A stretch of 64,000 nt of DNA from Cupriavidus sp. D384. Its GTDB lineage: Bacteria > Pseudomonadota > Gammaproteobacteria > Burkholderiales > Burkholderiaceae. Positions within the stretch are counted from its first letter, which is position 1; every line of letters begins with the position of its first letter. The stretch lies in the NCBI RefSeq assembly GCF_001652915.1, contig NZ_BBQI01000090.1:186001-250000 (forward strand). The letters are read 5' to 3'. The notes under the pieces were generated by a model that worked only from the letters and a program-made list of their open reading frames with translations, was not told the DNA's origin and made no database searches. The position numbers and the translations under genes were made by a program. This document shows, one piece after another, positions 56,540 through 64,000 of this stretch.

Positions 56540-57397
56540 ATGTCCGCCCAACTGATCGACGGTAACGCCCTTGCCAAACAAATCCGTGCCGAAGCCGCCC
56601 AGCGCGCCGCCCGCCTGACCGCCGCCGGTCACCAGCCCGGGCTCGCCGTGGTGCTGGTGGGCGAAGACCCCGCCAGCCAGGTCTATGTGCGCAACAAGGT
56701 CAAGGCCTGCGAGGACAACGGCTTCTACTCCTCGCTGGACCGCTACCCGGCCGACCTGTCCGAAGCCGACCTGCTGGCCCGCATCGACGCGCTGAACAAC
56801 GATCCGAAGATCCACGGCATCCTGGTGCAACTGCCGCTGCCCAAGCATATCGACAGCCACAAGGTGCTGGAAGCGATCGCCCCCGAGAAGGACGTCGACG
56901 GCTTCCACGTGGCCAACGCCGGTGCGCTGATGACCGGCGCCCCGCTGTTCCGCCCCTGCACCCCGTACGGCTGCATGAAGATGCTGGAATCGATCCAGTA
57001 CCCGCTGCGCGGCGCCCGCGCCGTGGTGGTGGGGGCATCGAACATCGTGGGCAAGCCGATGGCGATGCTGCTGCTGCAGGCCGGTGCAACCGTCACCATC
57101 TGCAACAGCAAGACGCGCGACCTGGCTGCCCACACCCGTGACGCCGACGTCATCGTGGCCGCCGTAGGCCGCCGCAACATCATCACCGCCAACATGGTCA
57201 AGCCCGGCGCCGTGGTCATCGACGTGGGCATGAACCGTGACGACGCCGGCAAGCTGTGCGGCGACGTGGACTTTGCAGGCGTGCGCGAGGTGGCCGGCCA
57301 CATCACGCCGGTTCCGGGCGGCGTGGGCCCGATGACGATCACGATGCTGCTGATCAACACGCTGGAAGCCGCCGAGCGCCGCGCAGGCCTGGCCTGA
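56540..57397 (+). CDS. folD: Methylenetetrahydrofolate dehydrogenase / methenyl-THF cyclohydrolase
   Basis: 285 residues from MSAQLIDGNALAKQIR. Bifunctional C1-folate enzyme: catalytic Lys in YVRNKVKACEDNGF, substrate segment GILVQLPLPKHID, PEKDVDGFHVANAG, NADP-binding VVVGASNIVGKPMAMLL and the C-terminal PGGVGPMTITMLL. Longer upstream frame rejected as it covers the promoter. Interconverts 5,10-methylene- and 10-formyl-THF; it could also recycle formate released by BoxC, but nothing in the sequence links them. Confidence 0.97.
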   Translation: MSAQLIDGNALAKQIRAEAAQRAARLTAAGHQPGLAVVLVGEDPASQVYVRNKVKACEDNGFYSSLDRYPADLSEADLLARIDALNNDPKIHGILVQLPLPKHIDSHKVLEAIAPEKDVDGFHVANAGALMTGAPLFRPCTPYGCMKMLESIQYPLRGARAVVVGASNIVGKPMAMLLLQAGATVTICNSKTRDLAAHTRDADVIVAAVGRRNIITANMVKPGAVVIDVGMNRDDAGKLCGDVDFAGVREVAGHITPVPGGVGPMTITMLLINTLEAAERRAGLA

Positions 57398-57561
57398 AGC
57401 ATTGTCTCGATGGGTCCCGACGGCGCGCCCGCCGCGCCTCAATCACCCTGATAGCAAAGTCGTACTGGATATTTGGCCGCAAAGGCCTCATCTTGCACAG
57501 GTAACCGTGCCGTCACGCGCGCAGGCGCCTTTTACCGGCGGCACGCCAACGGGGAATTGTC

Positions 57562-59667
57562 ATGACTGATACCACCGACCGCGCCAACAACCCGCTGCTG
57601 GATTTCGCGGACCTGCCGCGTTTTGCCGAGATTCGCCCCGAGCACATCGGACCTGCGCTGGACGTCCTGCTGGCGCAGGCCCAGGTCGCCGTCACGCGCG
57701 CCGAAGCCCCGGAAACGCCGGCGTCCTGGAACACCGCTGTCGAAGCGCTTGAAACCGCCACCGAGCCACTGGGCCGCGCCTGGGGCGTGGTGGGCCATCT
57801 GAGCGCCGTGGCCGATACGCCCGAGTTGCGCAAGGCTCACTCCGACAACCTGCCGCGCATGACCGAATTCTGGTCGTCGCTGGGCCAGAGCCTGGCGCTG
57901 TACGAGAAATACAAGGCCGTGGCCGCCGGCCCCGAGTTCGCCGGCCTGTCGCCGGCCCGCAAGCAACTGCTGGAAAACGAGTTGCGCGGCTTTCGCCTGG
58001 GCGGCGCCGAGCTGCCCGAAGACAGGAAGCCTCGTTTTGCCGAGATCCAGGAGCAGCAGGCCCAGTTGTCGAAGGCCTTCTCCGACCACGTGCTCGATGC
58101 CACGAACGCCTACGCGCTCTACATCGACGACGAAAAGCGCCTGACCGGCATTCCGGCCGACGCACTGGAAGCCGCAAAGCTGGGCGCCGAAAAGGATGGC
58201 AAGGCCGGCTGGAAGTTCACGCTGCACTTCCCGTCGTACTTCCCGGTGCTGCAGTACGCCGATGACCGCGCCCTGCGCCAGACCATGTACGAGGCCAGCG
58301 TCACGCGCGCGTCGGAACTGGGCCCACGCTACAACAACGGCCAGGCCGACTGGGACAACACGTCGAACATGCGCGAGCAGCTGACGCTGCGCCGGGAAGA
58401 GGCGCAGATGCTCGGCTACAACAACTACGGCGAAGTCTCGCTGGTGCCGAAGATGGCCGAATCGCCGGCCGACGTCCTGAAGTTCCTGGACGAACTGGCT
58501 GTGCGCGCCCGCCGCTTCGCCGAAGCCGACTGGAAGGAACTGCGCGAATTCGCGGCCGCCGAACTGGGCCTGGACAAGATCGAGCCATGGGACGTGGCCT
58601 ACGCCTCGGAAAAGCTGCGGCAGAAGCGCTACGCGTTCTCCGACGACGAGGTGAAGCAGTACTTCCAGGAGCCGCAGGTACTGAAGGGGCTGTTTGGGGT
58701 GGTCGAGAAGCTGTTCTCGGTGAAGATCGAGCCGGACAACGCCCAGACCTGGCACAAGGATGTGCGCTTCTTCCGCGTGGTGTCGCCGCAGGGCGCGCTG
58801 CTGGCCCAGTTCTATATCGACCTCTACGCACGCGAAGGCAAGCGCGGCGGCGCGTGGATGGACGACGCCCGTGGCCGCAAGGAGCGCGACAACGGCACCG
58901 TGCAGACGCCGGTGGCCTACCTGACCTGCAACTTCACCGCACCGGTGGGGGGCAAGCCGGCGCTGTTCACGCACGATGAAGTGATCACGCTGTTCCACGA
59001 GTTCGGCCACGGCCTGCACCATATGCTGACGCAGGTGGGCGACCTGGGCGTCTCGGGTATCAATGGCGTGGAATGGGATGCCGTGGAACTGCCGTCACAG
59101 TTCATGGAAAACTTCTGCTGGGAATACGAGGTGCTGTCGACCATGACGGCCCACGTGGAGACCGGCGCCCCGCTGCCGCGCGCGCTGTTCGACCGCATGC
59201 TGGCAGCGAAGAACTTCCAGAACGGCATGATGACGCTGCGCCAGATCGTGTTCTCGTCGTTCGACATGCACCTGCATACCGACTACGACCCGCAAGGCGC
59301 GGTGTCGGTGCTGGAGCTGTCGCGCCAGATCAACGACGCCAAGCACGTGGTGCCGCAGTCGCCGCTGTCGCGCTGGCCGAACACGTTCAGCCATATCTTT
59401 GCGGGCGGCTACGCGGCCGGGTACTACAGCTACAAGTGGGCCGAAGTATTGTCGGCCGACGTGTACGCGGCCTTCGAGGAAGCCGCCAAGCTGTCGGGCA
59501 GCGTGCTCGACGCGGCGACCGGCGAGCGCTACCGGCAGGAAATCCTGTCGGTGGGCGGCAGCCGCCCGGCCATGGAATCGTTCGTGGCCTTCCGTGGCCG
59601 CACCCCGCAGATCGACGCACTGTTGCGGCACGGCGGCATGGCCGAAACGGCGGCAGCAGCAGCCTGA
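57562..59667 (+). CDS. prlC: Oligopeptidase A (M3 zinc metallopeptidase)
   Basis: 701 residues. Zinc motif HEFGH with His479, Glu480 and His483, third ligand Glu in GVEWDAVELPSQ. C-terminal SGRYA/G-type YAAGYYSYKWAEVLSAD is typical of M3A. Cytosolic; degrades signal peptides and peptides made by other proteases. Alanine-rich last residues. Confidence 0.95.
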   Translation: MTDTTDRANNPLLDFADLPRFAEIRPEHIGPALDVLLAQAQVAVTRAEAPETPASWNTAVEALETATEPLGRAWGVVGHLSAVADTPELRKAHSDNLPRMTEFWSSLGQSLALYEKYKAVAAGPEFAGLSPARKQLLENELRGFRLGGAELPEDRKPRFAEIQEQQAQLSKAFSDHVLDATNAYALYIDDEKRLTGIPADALEAAKLGAEKDGKAGWKFTLHFPSYFPVLQYADDRALRQTMYEASVTRASELGPRYNNGQADWDNTSNMREQLTLRREEAQMLGYNNYGEVSLVPKMAESPADVLKFLDELAVRARRFAEADWKELREFAAAELGLDKIEPWDVAYASEKLRQKRYAFSDDEVKQYFQEPQVLKGLFGVVEKLFSVKIEPDNAQTWHKDVRFFRVVSPQGALLAQFYIDLYAREGKRGGAWMDDARGRKERDNGTVQTPVAYLTCNFTAPVGGKPALFTHDEVITLFHEFGHGLHHMLTQVGDLGVSGINGVEWDAVELPSQFMENFCWEYEVLSTMTAHVETGAPLPRALFDRMLAAKNFQNGMMTLRQIVFSSFDMHLHTDYDPQGAVSVLELSRQINDAKHVVPQSPLSRWPNTFSHIFAGGYAAGYYSYKWAEVLSADVYAAFEEAAKLSGSVLDAATGERYRQEILSVGGSRPAMESFVAFRGRTPQIDALLRHGGMAETAAAAA

Positions 59668-59697
59668 TCGCATCGCCCCGACCAGGCGCCCCGGCTC

Positions 59698-60135
59698 ATG
59701 GAGATTCCTGTTCCGATCCGCAAGGAATGTCCGCCGGGCGCCTGCGTCTGCAACCGCGAGGCGCTGCTCGACAATCCGCACGCCGACCGGCGCATCCTGC
59801 AGCTCACGCAGCAGGAAGAAAAGAAACTCGTAGAACGACTAGAAAACATCGCCACGCTGGCCGAGCTGAACCGCATGCAGGAACGGATGCACGCGCTGCT
59901 GGGCATCACGATCATGATCACACCCAGTGACAACGTGGTGCGCACCACGCGCGGCTTCCGCATCGAACTGGCCGACCAGCCGGGGCTGTGCCGCAAGACC
60001 CGGCAGGCAATTCCGGCCGCCATCCGGCGCAGCATGGAAACCCATCCCGAAATCGCGTTCGAGATTCTCGACCAGCGCGATCTGCTGGGCGGCAGCCGCA
60101 ACCTTTTTGGCGAAAGCGCCAACCCCGAAGAATAA
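59698..60135 (+). CDS. Conserved small protein with CPPGACVC motif, unknown function
   Basis: 145 residues. The N-terminus carries three closely spaced cysteines (ECPPGACVCNRE, residues 10-21), followed by a helical, charged middle (LTQQEEKKLVERLEN) and a C-terminal part without further Cys. The motif could bind iron or zinc in a dimer. It sits 30 bases after prlC and six before xthA, probably in one transcript. I do not recognise a functional family. Confidence 0.8.
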   Translation: MEIPVPIRKECPPGACVCNREALLDNPHADRRILQLTQQEEKKLVERLENIATLAELNRMQERMHALLGITIMITPSDNVVRTTRGFRIELADQPGLCRKTRQAIPAAIRRSMETHPEIAFEILDQRDLLGGSRNLFGESANPEE

Positions 60136-60141
60136 CGACCC

Positions 60142-60939
60142 ATGAGAATCGCGAGCTGGAACGTCAACTCCCTGAAGGTCCGCCTGCCGCAGGTGCTGCA
60201 ATGGCTGGCCGCGCAGGACGCCGCGGGCACCCCGATCGACGCGCTGTGCCTGCAGGAACTGAAGCTGCCCGACGACAAATACCCGCTGGCCGAACTGGAA
60301 GCAGCCGGCTTCCACAGCATCTTCACGGGCCAGAAGACCTATAACGGCGTGGCGATCGTGGCGCGCGACGGTGCCATGCCGGCGCCAACCGATGTCGTGC
60401 GCAACATTCCGGGCTACGAAGACGCGCAGCAGCGCGTGGTGGCCGGCACCTATGGCGATGTGCGCCTGATCAGCGCGTACTTCCCGAACGGCCAGGCGCT
60501 TGATTCGGACAAGTTCGTCTACAAGCTCGACTGGCTCCGCGCCATGACCGACTGGCTGCGCGCCGAGATGATCAAGTATCCGAAGCTGGCACTGCTGGGC
60601 GATTTCAATATCGCGCCGGAAGACCGCGACGTGCACGATCCGGCCAAGTGGGAAGGCCAGAACCTGGTATCGCCGCAGGAACGCGATGCGTTCAAGGCAC
60701 TGGTGGCGATGGGCCTGGTCGATTCGTTCCGCATGTTCGAGCAGCCCGAGAAGGTGTTTTCGTGGTGGGATTACCGCATGATGGGCTTCCGCCGCAACGC
60801 CGGCCTGCGTATCGACCACATCCTGCTGTCGCCCCACCTGGCCCAGCACTGCACGACCTGCGTGATCGACAAGGAACCGCGCCGCTGGGACCAGCCGTCG
60901 GACCACACGCCTGTGGTGGCGTCGCTTCAGCTCGACTGA
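60142..60939 (+). CDS. xthA: Exodeoxyribonuclease III / AP endonuclease
   Basis: 265 residues. Metal and catalytic residues of the EEP family: WNVNSLK, CLQELKLPDD (Glu), GDFNIAPEDRDVHD (Asp, Asn), RIDHILLS and SDHTPVVASL (His). Cleaves abasic sites and removes 3' blocking groups in base excision repair. Compact gene with four bases to the next start. Confidence 0.95.
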   Translation: MRIASWNVNSLKVRLPQVLQWLAAQDAAGTPIDALCLQELKLPDDKYPLAELEAAGFHSIFTGQKTYNGVAIVARDGAMPAPTDVVRNIPGYEDAQQRVVAGTYGDVRLISAYFPNGQALDSDKFVYKLDWLRAMTDWLRAEMIKYPKLALLGDFNIAPEDRDVHDPAKWEGQNLVSPQERDAFKALVAMGLVDSFRMFEQPEKVFSWWDYRMMGFRRNAGLRIDHILLSPHLAQHCTTCVIDKEPRRWDQPSDHTPVVASLQLD

Positions 60940-60943
60940 GCCG

Positions 60944-62803
60944 ATGAGCGCCGCCGCCCGCGCCAATCCCTCCGCCCTGCAACGCTGGTTCCCCTGGCTC
61001 CGGCGCGTCACCCCGCTGACGCTGCGGGCGGACGTCATCGCCGGCCTGCTCGGCGCGGTGCTGGTCTTGCCCCAGGGCGTAGCCTTCGCCACGCTGGCCG
61101 GGCTGCCGCCGCAATATGGCATCTACACGGCGGTCATCCCCTGTATCGTGGCGGCCCTGTTCGGGTCGAGCTGGCATGTGATGTCCGGGCCGACCAATGC
61201 CAATTCGCTCGCGCTATTCGCCATGCTAAGTCCGGTGGCCTTCGCGGGCAGTCCGGCCTATATCGCACTGGCGCTGGCCGTGACGATGCTGGTAGGCCTG
61301 CTGCAGCTTGCGGTCGGGGCGTTGCGGCTGGGTTCGCTGGCGAACTTCATCTCGCCGTCGGTGTTGCTCGGCTTCACATGTGGCGCGGCCACGCTGATCG
61401 GGCTCTACGCGCTCAAGGACCTGTTCGGCCTGGCGGTGCCCACCGGCACCAGCGCGTTTGGCGTGGTGCGTTTCCTGTTCGATAACCTGGACACCGTCAA
61501 CGGCAGCGCGCTGATCGTCGGTGCCGTGACGCTGGTGGCCACCGTCGCCATCAAGCGCATATCGCGGCGGCTGCCGTTCATGCTGCTGGGCCTGCTGGCC
61601 GGTTACTGCGTGGCGCTGCTGCTGAACCATAGCGGCTGGGGCGGCGCCCAGCATGTGAACGTGGTGGGGCCGATTCCGTCGGCCATTCCGCCCTTCCATG
61701 TGCCCGACATCAACTGGCGCACGGTGCCCGACCTGCTCGGCATTGCCGCCGCGCTGACCATCGTGGCGCTGGGCCAGTCGATCTCGATCGCCAAGGCCGT
61801 GGCGCTGCGATCGGGACAGCATGTCGACGCCAACCGCGAATTCATCGGCCAGGGGCTGTCGAATATCGCGGGCGGGCTGTTTTCCGGCTATATCTCGTGC
61901 GGCTCGCTGAACCGCTCGATGCCGAATTTCGAGGCCGGTGCGCAGACGCCGCTGGCCAGCGTGTTCTCGGCCCTGCTGCTGGTGGTGCTGGTCACGGTCA
62001 GCGCCCCGCTGCTGGCCCAGATTCCGCTGGCAGCCATCGCGGCCATGCTGATGCTGGTGGCCTGGGGCCTGTTCGATTTCCAGCGGCTGCGCCGCATTGC
62101 ACAGCTATCGCGCACCGAATTCGCCATTGCGGTGGGCACGTTCGCCGCCACGCTGGTGATCCGTCTGGAAATGGCCGTATTGCTAGGCACGATACTGTCG
62201 CTGGTGGCCTATCTCTATCGCACGTCGCGCCCGGCAGTGCGCAGCCTGGTGCCCGACGCCGACGACCCGGGCCGCCGCTTCACGCCGCTGGATGAACTGC
62301 GACGTCCGCAGCCCGAATGTCCGCAACTGAAGCTGCTGCGCATGGAAGGCGCAATCTACTTCGGCGCGGTGCAGTACGTGACCGATCGCCTGCACTGGCT
62401 GCGCACTGTCGATGCCGACCAGAAGCATCTGCTGGCGATGACCAAGAGCATGAACTTCATCGACCTGGCCGGCGCCGAGATGTGGGAGTCGGAACTGTCC
62501 GAGCGGCGCGGCGCGGACGGCGACCTGTACTTCCATCGCCCGCGTACGCAAGTGCTGGAAACATGGGAACAGACGGGCTTTACCGCCAAGCTGGGCAGCG
62601 ATCATATCTTCCCGACCAAGCGGCAGGCACTTCACACGATCATTGACAGGCTGTCGCCCGAAATCTGCGCACAGTGCCAGGCGCGCATTTTCGAGGAATG
62701 CGCCCAGCGGCCAGGCGGCTCCGCAAGCCAGCAGGAACAGGACAGCACCGTTCAGTCCGCGCCACGGCATGACGCAAGACTGGACACGACGCATCCTGCC
62801 TGA
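60944..62803 (+). CDS. SulP-family inorganic anion transporter with STAS domain
   Basis: 619 residues. About 11-12 membrane helices (residues 25-425) with the SulP signature VLVLPQGVAFATLAGLPPQYGIYTA, then a cytoplasmic STAS domain (about 455-570, including KLLRMEGAIYFGAVQYV). The C-terminal 60 residues contain CAQCQARIFEEC, three cysteines that are unusual for the family tail. May carry sulfate, bicarbonate or C4-dicarboxylate; the sequence does not settle it. Linked to xthA by position. Confidence 0.92.
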   Translation: MSAAARANPSALQRWFPWLRRVTPLTLRADVIAGLLGAVLVLPQGVAFATLAGLPPQYGIYTAVIPCIVAALFGSSWHVMSGPTNANSLALFAMLSPVAFAGSPAYIALALAVTMLVGLLQLAVGALRLGSLANFISPSVLLGFTCGAATLIGLYALKDLFGLAVPTGTSAFGVVRFLFDNLDTVNGSALIVGAVTLVATVAIKRISRRLPFMLLGLLAGYCVALLLNHSGWGGAQHVNVVGPIPSAIPPFHVPDINWRTVPDLLGIAAALTIVALGQSISIAKAVALRSGQHVDANREFIGQGLSNIAGGLFSGYISCGSLNRSMPNFEAGAQTPLASVFSALLLVVLVTVSAPLLAQIPLAAIAAMLMLVAWGLFDFQRLRRIAQLSRTEFAIAVGTFAATLVIRLEMAVLLGTILSLVAYLYRTSRPAVRSLVPDADDPGRRFTPLDELRRPQPECPQLKLLRMEGAIYFGAVQYVTDRLHWLRTVDADQKHLLAMTKSMNFIDLAGAEMWESELSERRGADGDLYFHRPRTQVLETWEQTGFTAKLGSDHIFPTKRQALHTIIDRLSPEICAQCQARIFEECAQRPGGSASQQEQDSTVQSAPRHDARLDTTHPA

Positions 62804-62951
62804 ATGGCAATGCAGACAACCAGACTTTGAAAAAACTGCTGAGAACTACTCGAAAGGCGCCCTGAAACTACTGGCGTCTGGCGCGCCGGCCGGCCTGCGG
62901 TGAAGCAGGGCCGAAGCCGGCGGGCGGAGGGTTGCTACCGTCGGCCGGCCT

Positions 62952-63218
62952 TCAGACCGGCGCCACGTGCGCCCGCTTGACCACGACCGGCTGGGGCACG
63001 CCCTGCTCGATCAGCACCACGGCCGCGCGTTCGATCGTGTCACGACCGGCGCGGAACGCCTCTTCCAGCGACAGCACCTGATCGGCGCTGAAGCCTTCCC
63101 AGAGTGCTTCGCGTGTTACCACGCATGTCACTTGCTCACCATCGACAAGCGCGTGGAACAGCAAACCCTCGTTGTTGATGTCGTAGCGGTCTTGCTCCTG
63201 GAATTTGATTTCCATCAT
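62952..63218 (-). CDS. DUF1488 family small protein
   Basis: 88 residues, MMEIKFQEQDRYDINNEGLLFHAL. The pattern of short N-terminal strands and a C-terminal helix ending in a basic tail fits DUF1488. Start at 63218 has GGAGGG upstream; the longer frame adds unlike residues. No known function. Confidence 0.8.
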   Translation of the reverse strand: MMEIKFQEQDRYDINNEGLLFHALVDGEQVTCVVTREALWEGFSADQVLSLEEAFRAGRDTIERAAVVLIEQGVPQPVVVKRAHVAPV

Positions 63219-63527
63219 CACAGCCCTCCATATGCAAGTGGAAAAGAATCCTAACATGGCTTTGCGGAAATCGTCTTCGATCCCCTACATGCCATCAGCA
63301 GAATAAGATTCGTCCCAATGACCAGTGGCGGGTGCAGCAAGTTCCGTCATTTGTCGTCTGTGCTGCATGGTGACGCCACCGCAACCGCGCAGCATGCCAT
63401 GCGTGTGTGTCAGCGCGATGTGCCGACTGTTCTGCCGAATGGGCCGATCAATCCGGTCACGCGTCAGCTTGCAGCGCGCATGCGAGCCTGCCTTCCGGCC
63501 GGTTTATTCGCGGCACGCATTTAGCGT
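63219..63527. other. Intergenic region before tRNA-Lys
   Basis: About 310 bases with short unsupported frames only. No repeat or hairpin worth naming seen. Confidence 0.4.
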
Positions 63528-63555
63528 TTGACAAAGTCAAAAATGCTGCTAGAAT
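63528..63555 (+). promoter_or_regulatory. tRNA-Lys promoter
   Basis: TTGACA (63528-63533), 16 bases, TAGAAT (63550-63555). Confidence 0.88.
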
Positions 63556-63568
63556 CTCGGTCTTCGTC

Positions 63569-63644
63569 GGGGCGTTAGCTCAGTTGGTAGAGCAGCGGAC
63601 TCTTAATCCGTAGGTCGAGTGTTCGAGTCACTCACGCCCCACCA
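63569..63644 (+). tRNA. tRNA-Lys (CUU)
   Basis: 76 bases with encoded CCA. Acceptor GGGGCGT pairs with ACGCCCC; anticodon loop CTCTTAA reads CUU. D-loop AGTTGGTAGA and T-loop TTCGAGT are canonical. Confidence 0.96.
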
Positions 63645-63651
63645 GACACAG

Positions 63652-63684
63652 AAAGGCCGGAAGCAGCGATGCTTCCGGCCTTTT
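63652..63684 (+). terminator. tRNA-Lys terminator
   Basis: AAAGGCCGGAAGC-agcgat-GCTTCCGGCCTTTT: a strong 13-bp stem eight bases after the tRNA; could act on both strands. Confidence 0.9.
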
Positions 63685-63722
63685 GCTTTTTCCAGCCAAT
63701 ACCGCTTTTTCCGGCCAATTCC
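63685..63722. repeat. Imperfect 19-bp tandem repeat
   Basis: GCTTTTTCCAGCCAATACC and GCTTTTTCCGGCCAATTCC lie head to tail (17 of 19 identical). Confidence 0.85.
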
Positions 63723-63789
63723 GTTCCCGGCCTGGCTGGAGCCGGATCGCTCATGCGATCCGCTCATCAAAGCACGCTGACCCGACGTA

Positions 63790-64000
63790 TCAAACCCTGG
63801 CGCTTTCGAACAGCTCGCGCGCCAGCCGGCGATGATCGGCCAGCACGTTCGGCAGATCGACCGTGCGCAGCTGGCCGTCCCGCACCACCACGCGGCCGTT
63901 GATGATGCTGGTCGACACATTGGCCGGCGTGCAGAACACCAGTGCCGCCACCGGGTCGTGACCGCCGCCGGCAAAGCCCACGGCCGACATGTCGAACGAC
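63790..64000 (-). CDS. C-terminal part of an amidohydrolase (8-oxoguanine/cytosine deaminase type), cut by window edge
   Basis: 70 residues up to the stop; the frame stays open to the right edge, so the gene continues outside. The segment SAVGFAGGGHDPVAALVFCTPANVSTSIINGR followed by VVVRDGQL is the usual C-terminal strand of metal-dependent amidohydrolases of the TrzN/8-oxoguanine deaminase/guanine deaminase group. Active-site residues lie outside the window, so the substrate cannot be judged. It is convergent with tRNA-Lys. Confidence 0.75.
   Translation of the reverse strand, partial: SFDMSAVGFAGGGHDPVAALVFCTPANVSTSIINGRVVVRDGQLRTVDLPNVLADHRRLARELFESARV

Overview
The window is chromosomal DNA of a high-GC betaproteobacterium, almost certainly a Cupriavidus species. 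The PHA synthase and the phasin resemble, as I remember them, PhaC1 and PhaP1 of C. necator nearly residue for residue, and the phaC promoter has the same -35/-10 pair. Coding density is high. I see no insertion sequence, prophage, CRISPR array or rRNA. The large ORFs antisense to real genes are GC-rich frame shadows and are left out.

Layout. 1-5.4 kb: phaC (its downstream partners lie off the left edge), a small membrane protein, pgeF-rluD, bamD. 5.5-13.5 kb: a DinG/YoaA helicase, a DUF465 protein, an exported coiled-coil protein, tex and kup. 13.8-27.1 kb: an aerobic benzoyl-CoA ('box') catabolic island. Leftward it carries bclA, an alpha/beta hydrolase, a periplasmic binding protein and livHMGF; rightward boxR and then boxC-boxB-boxA. 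Benzoate would be imported by the ABC system, activated by BclA, epoxidised by BoxAB and ring-opened by BoxC, under BoxR control. No semialdehyde dehydrogenase (boxD) is present in the window. 27.1-28.3 kb: a RES/Xre toxin-antitoxin pair. 28.4 kb: initiator tRNA. 28.7-32.7 kb: a NUDIX hydrolase, the two leucyl-transferases aat and bpt with a membrane coiled-coil protein between them, and pyrD. 33.1-35.9 kb: a three-gene ABC importer of the TrpXYZ type. 35.9-39.4 kb: lutAB plus a small coupled ORF and an IclR regulator. 39.5-43.2 kb: a PBP7-like peptidase, a nitroreductase, a thioesterase and an HDAC-family amidohydrolase.

43.5-55.6 kb holds the phasin gene with a PhaR-type operator, then the pyruvate dehydrogenase operon aceE-aceF-bph-lpdA. 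The bph gene is a bacterial proteasome homologue (BPH) sitting between the E2 and E3 genes. Divergent from aceE is a two-component pair: a PAS histidine kinase with a histidine-rich N-terminus and a FixJ-type regulator. 55.7-64 kb: a CbiM-like membrane protein, folD, prlC, a small Cys-motif protein, xthA, a SulP transporter, a DUF1488 protein, tRNA-Lys(CUU) and the 3' end of an amidohydrolase gene.

The observations most worth following up are the proteasome homologue inside the PDH operon, the shared BoxR-operator-like motif at the two box promoters, the missing boxD and lutC partners, the TA module beside the box operon, and the His-rich sensor kinase. Starts were chosen from ribosome binding sites, overlap with neighbours and family length; all promoter calls are by eye.
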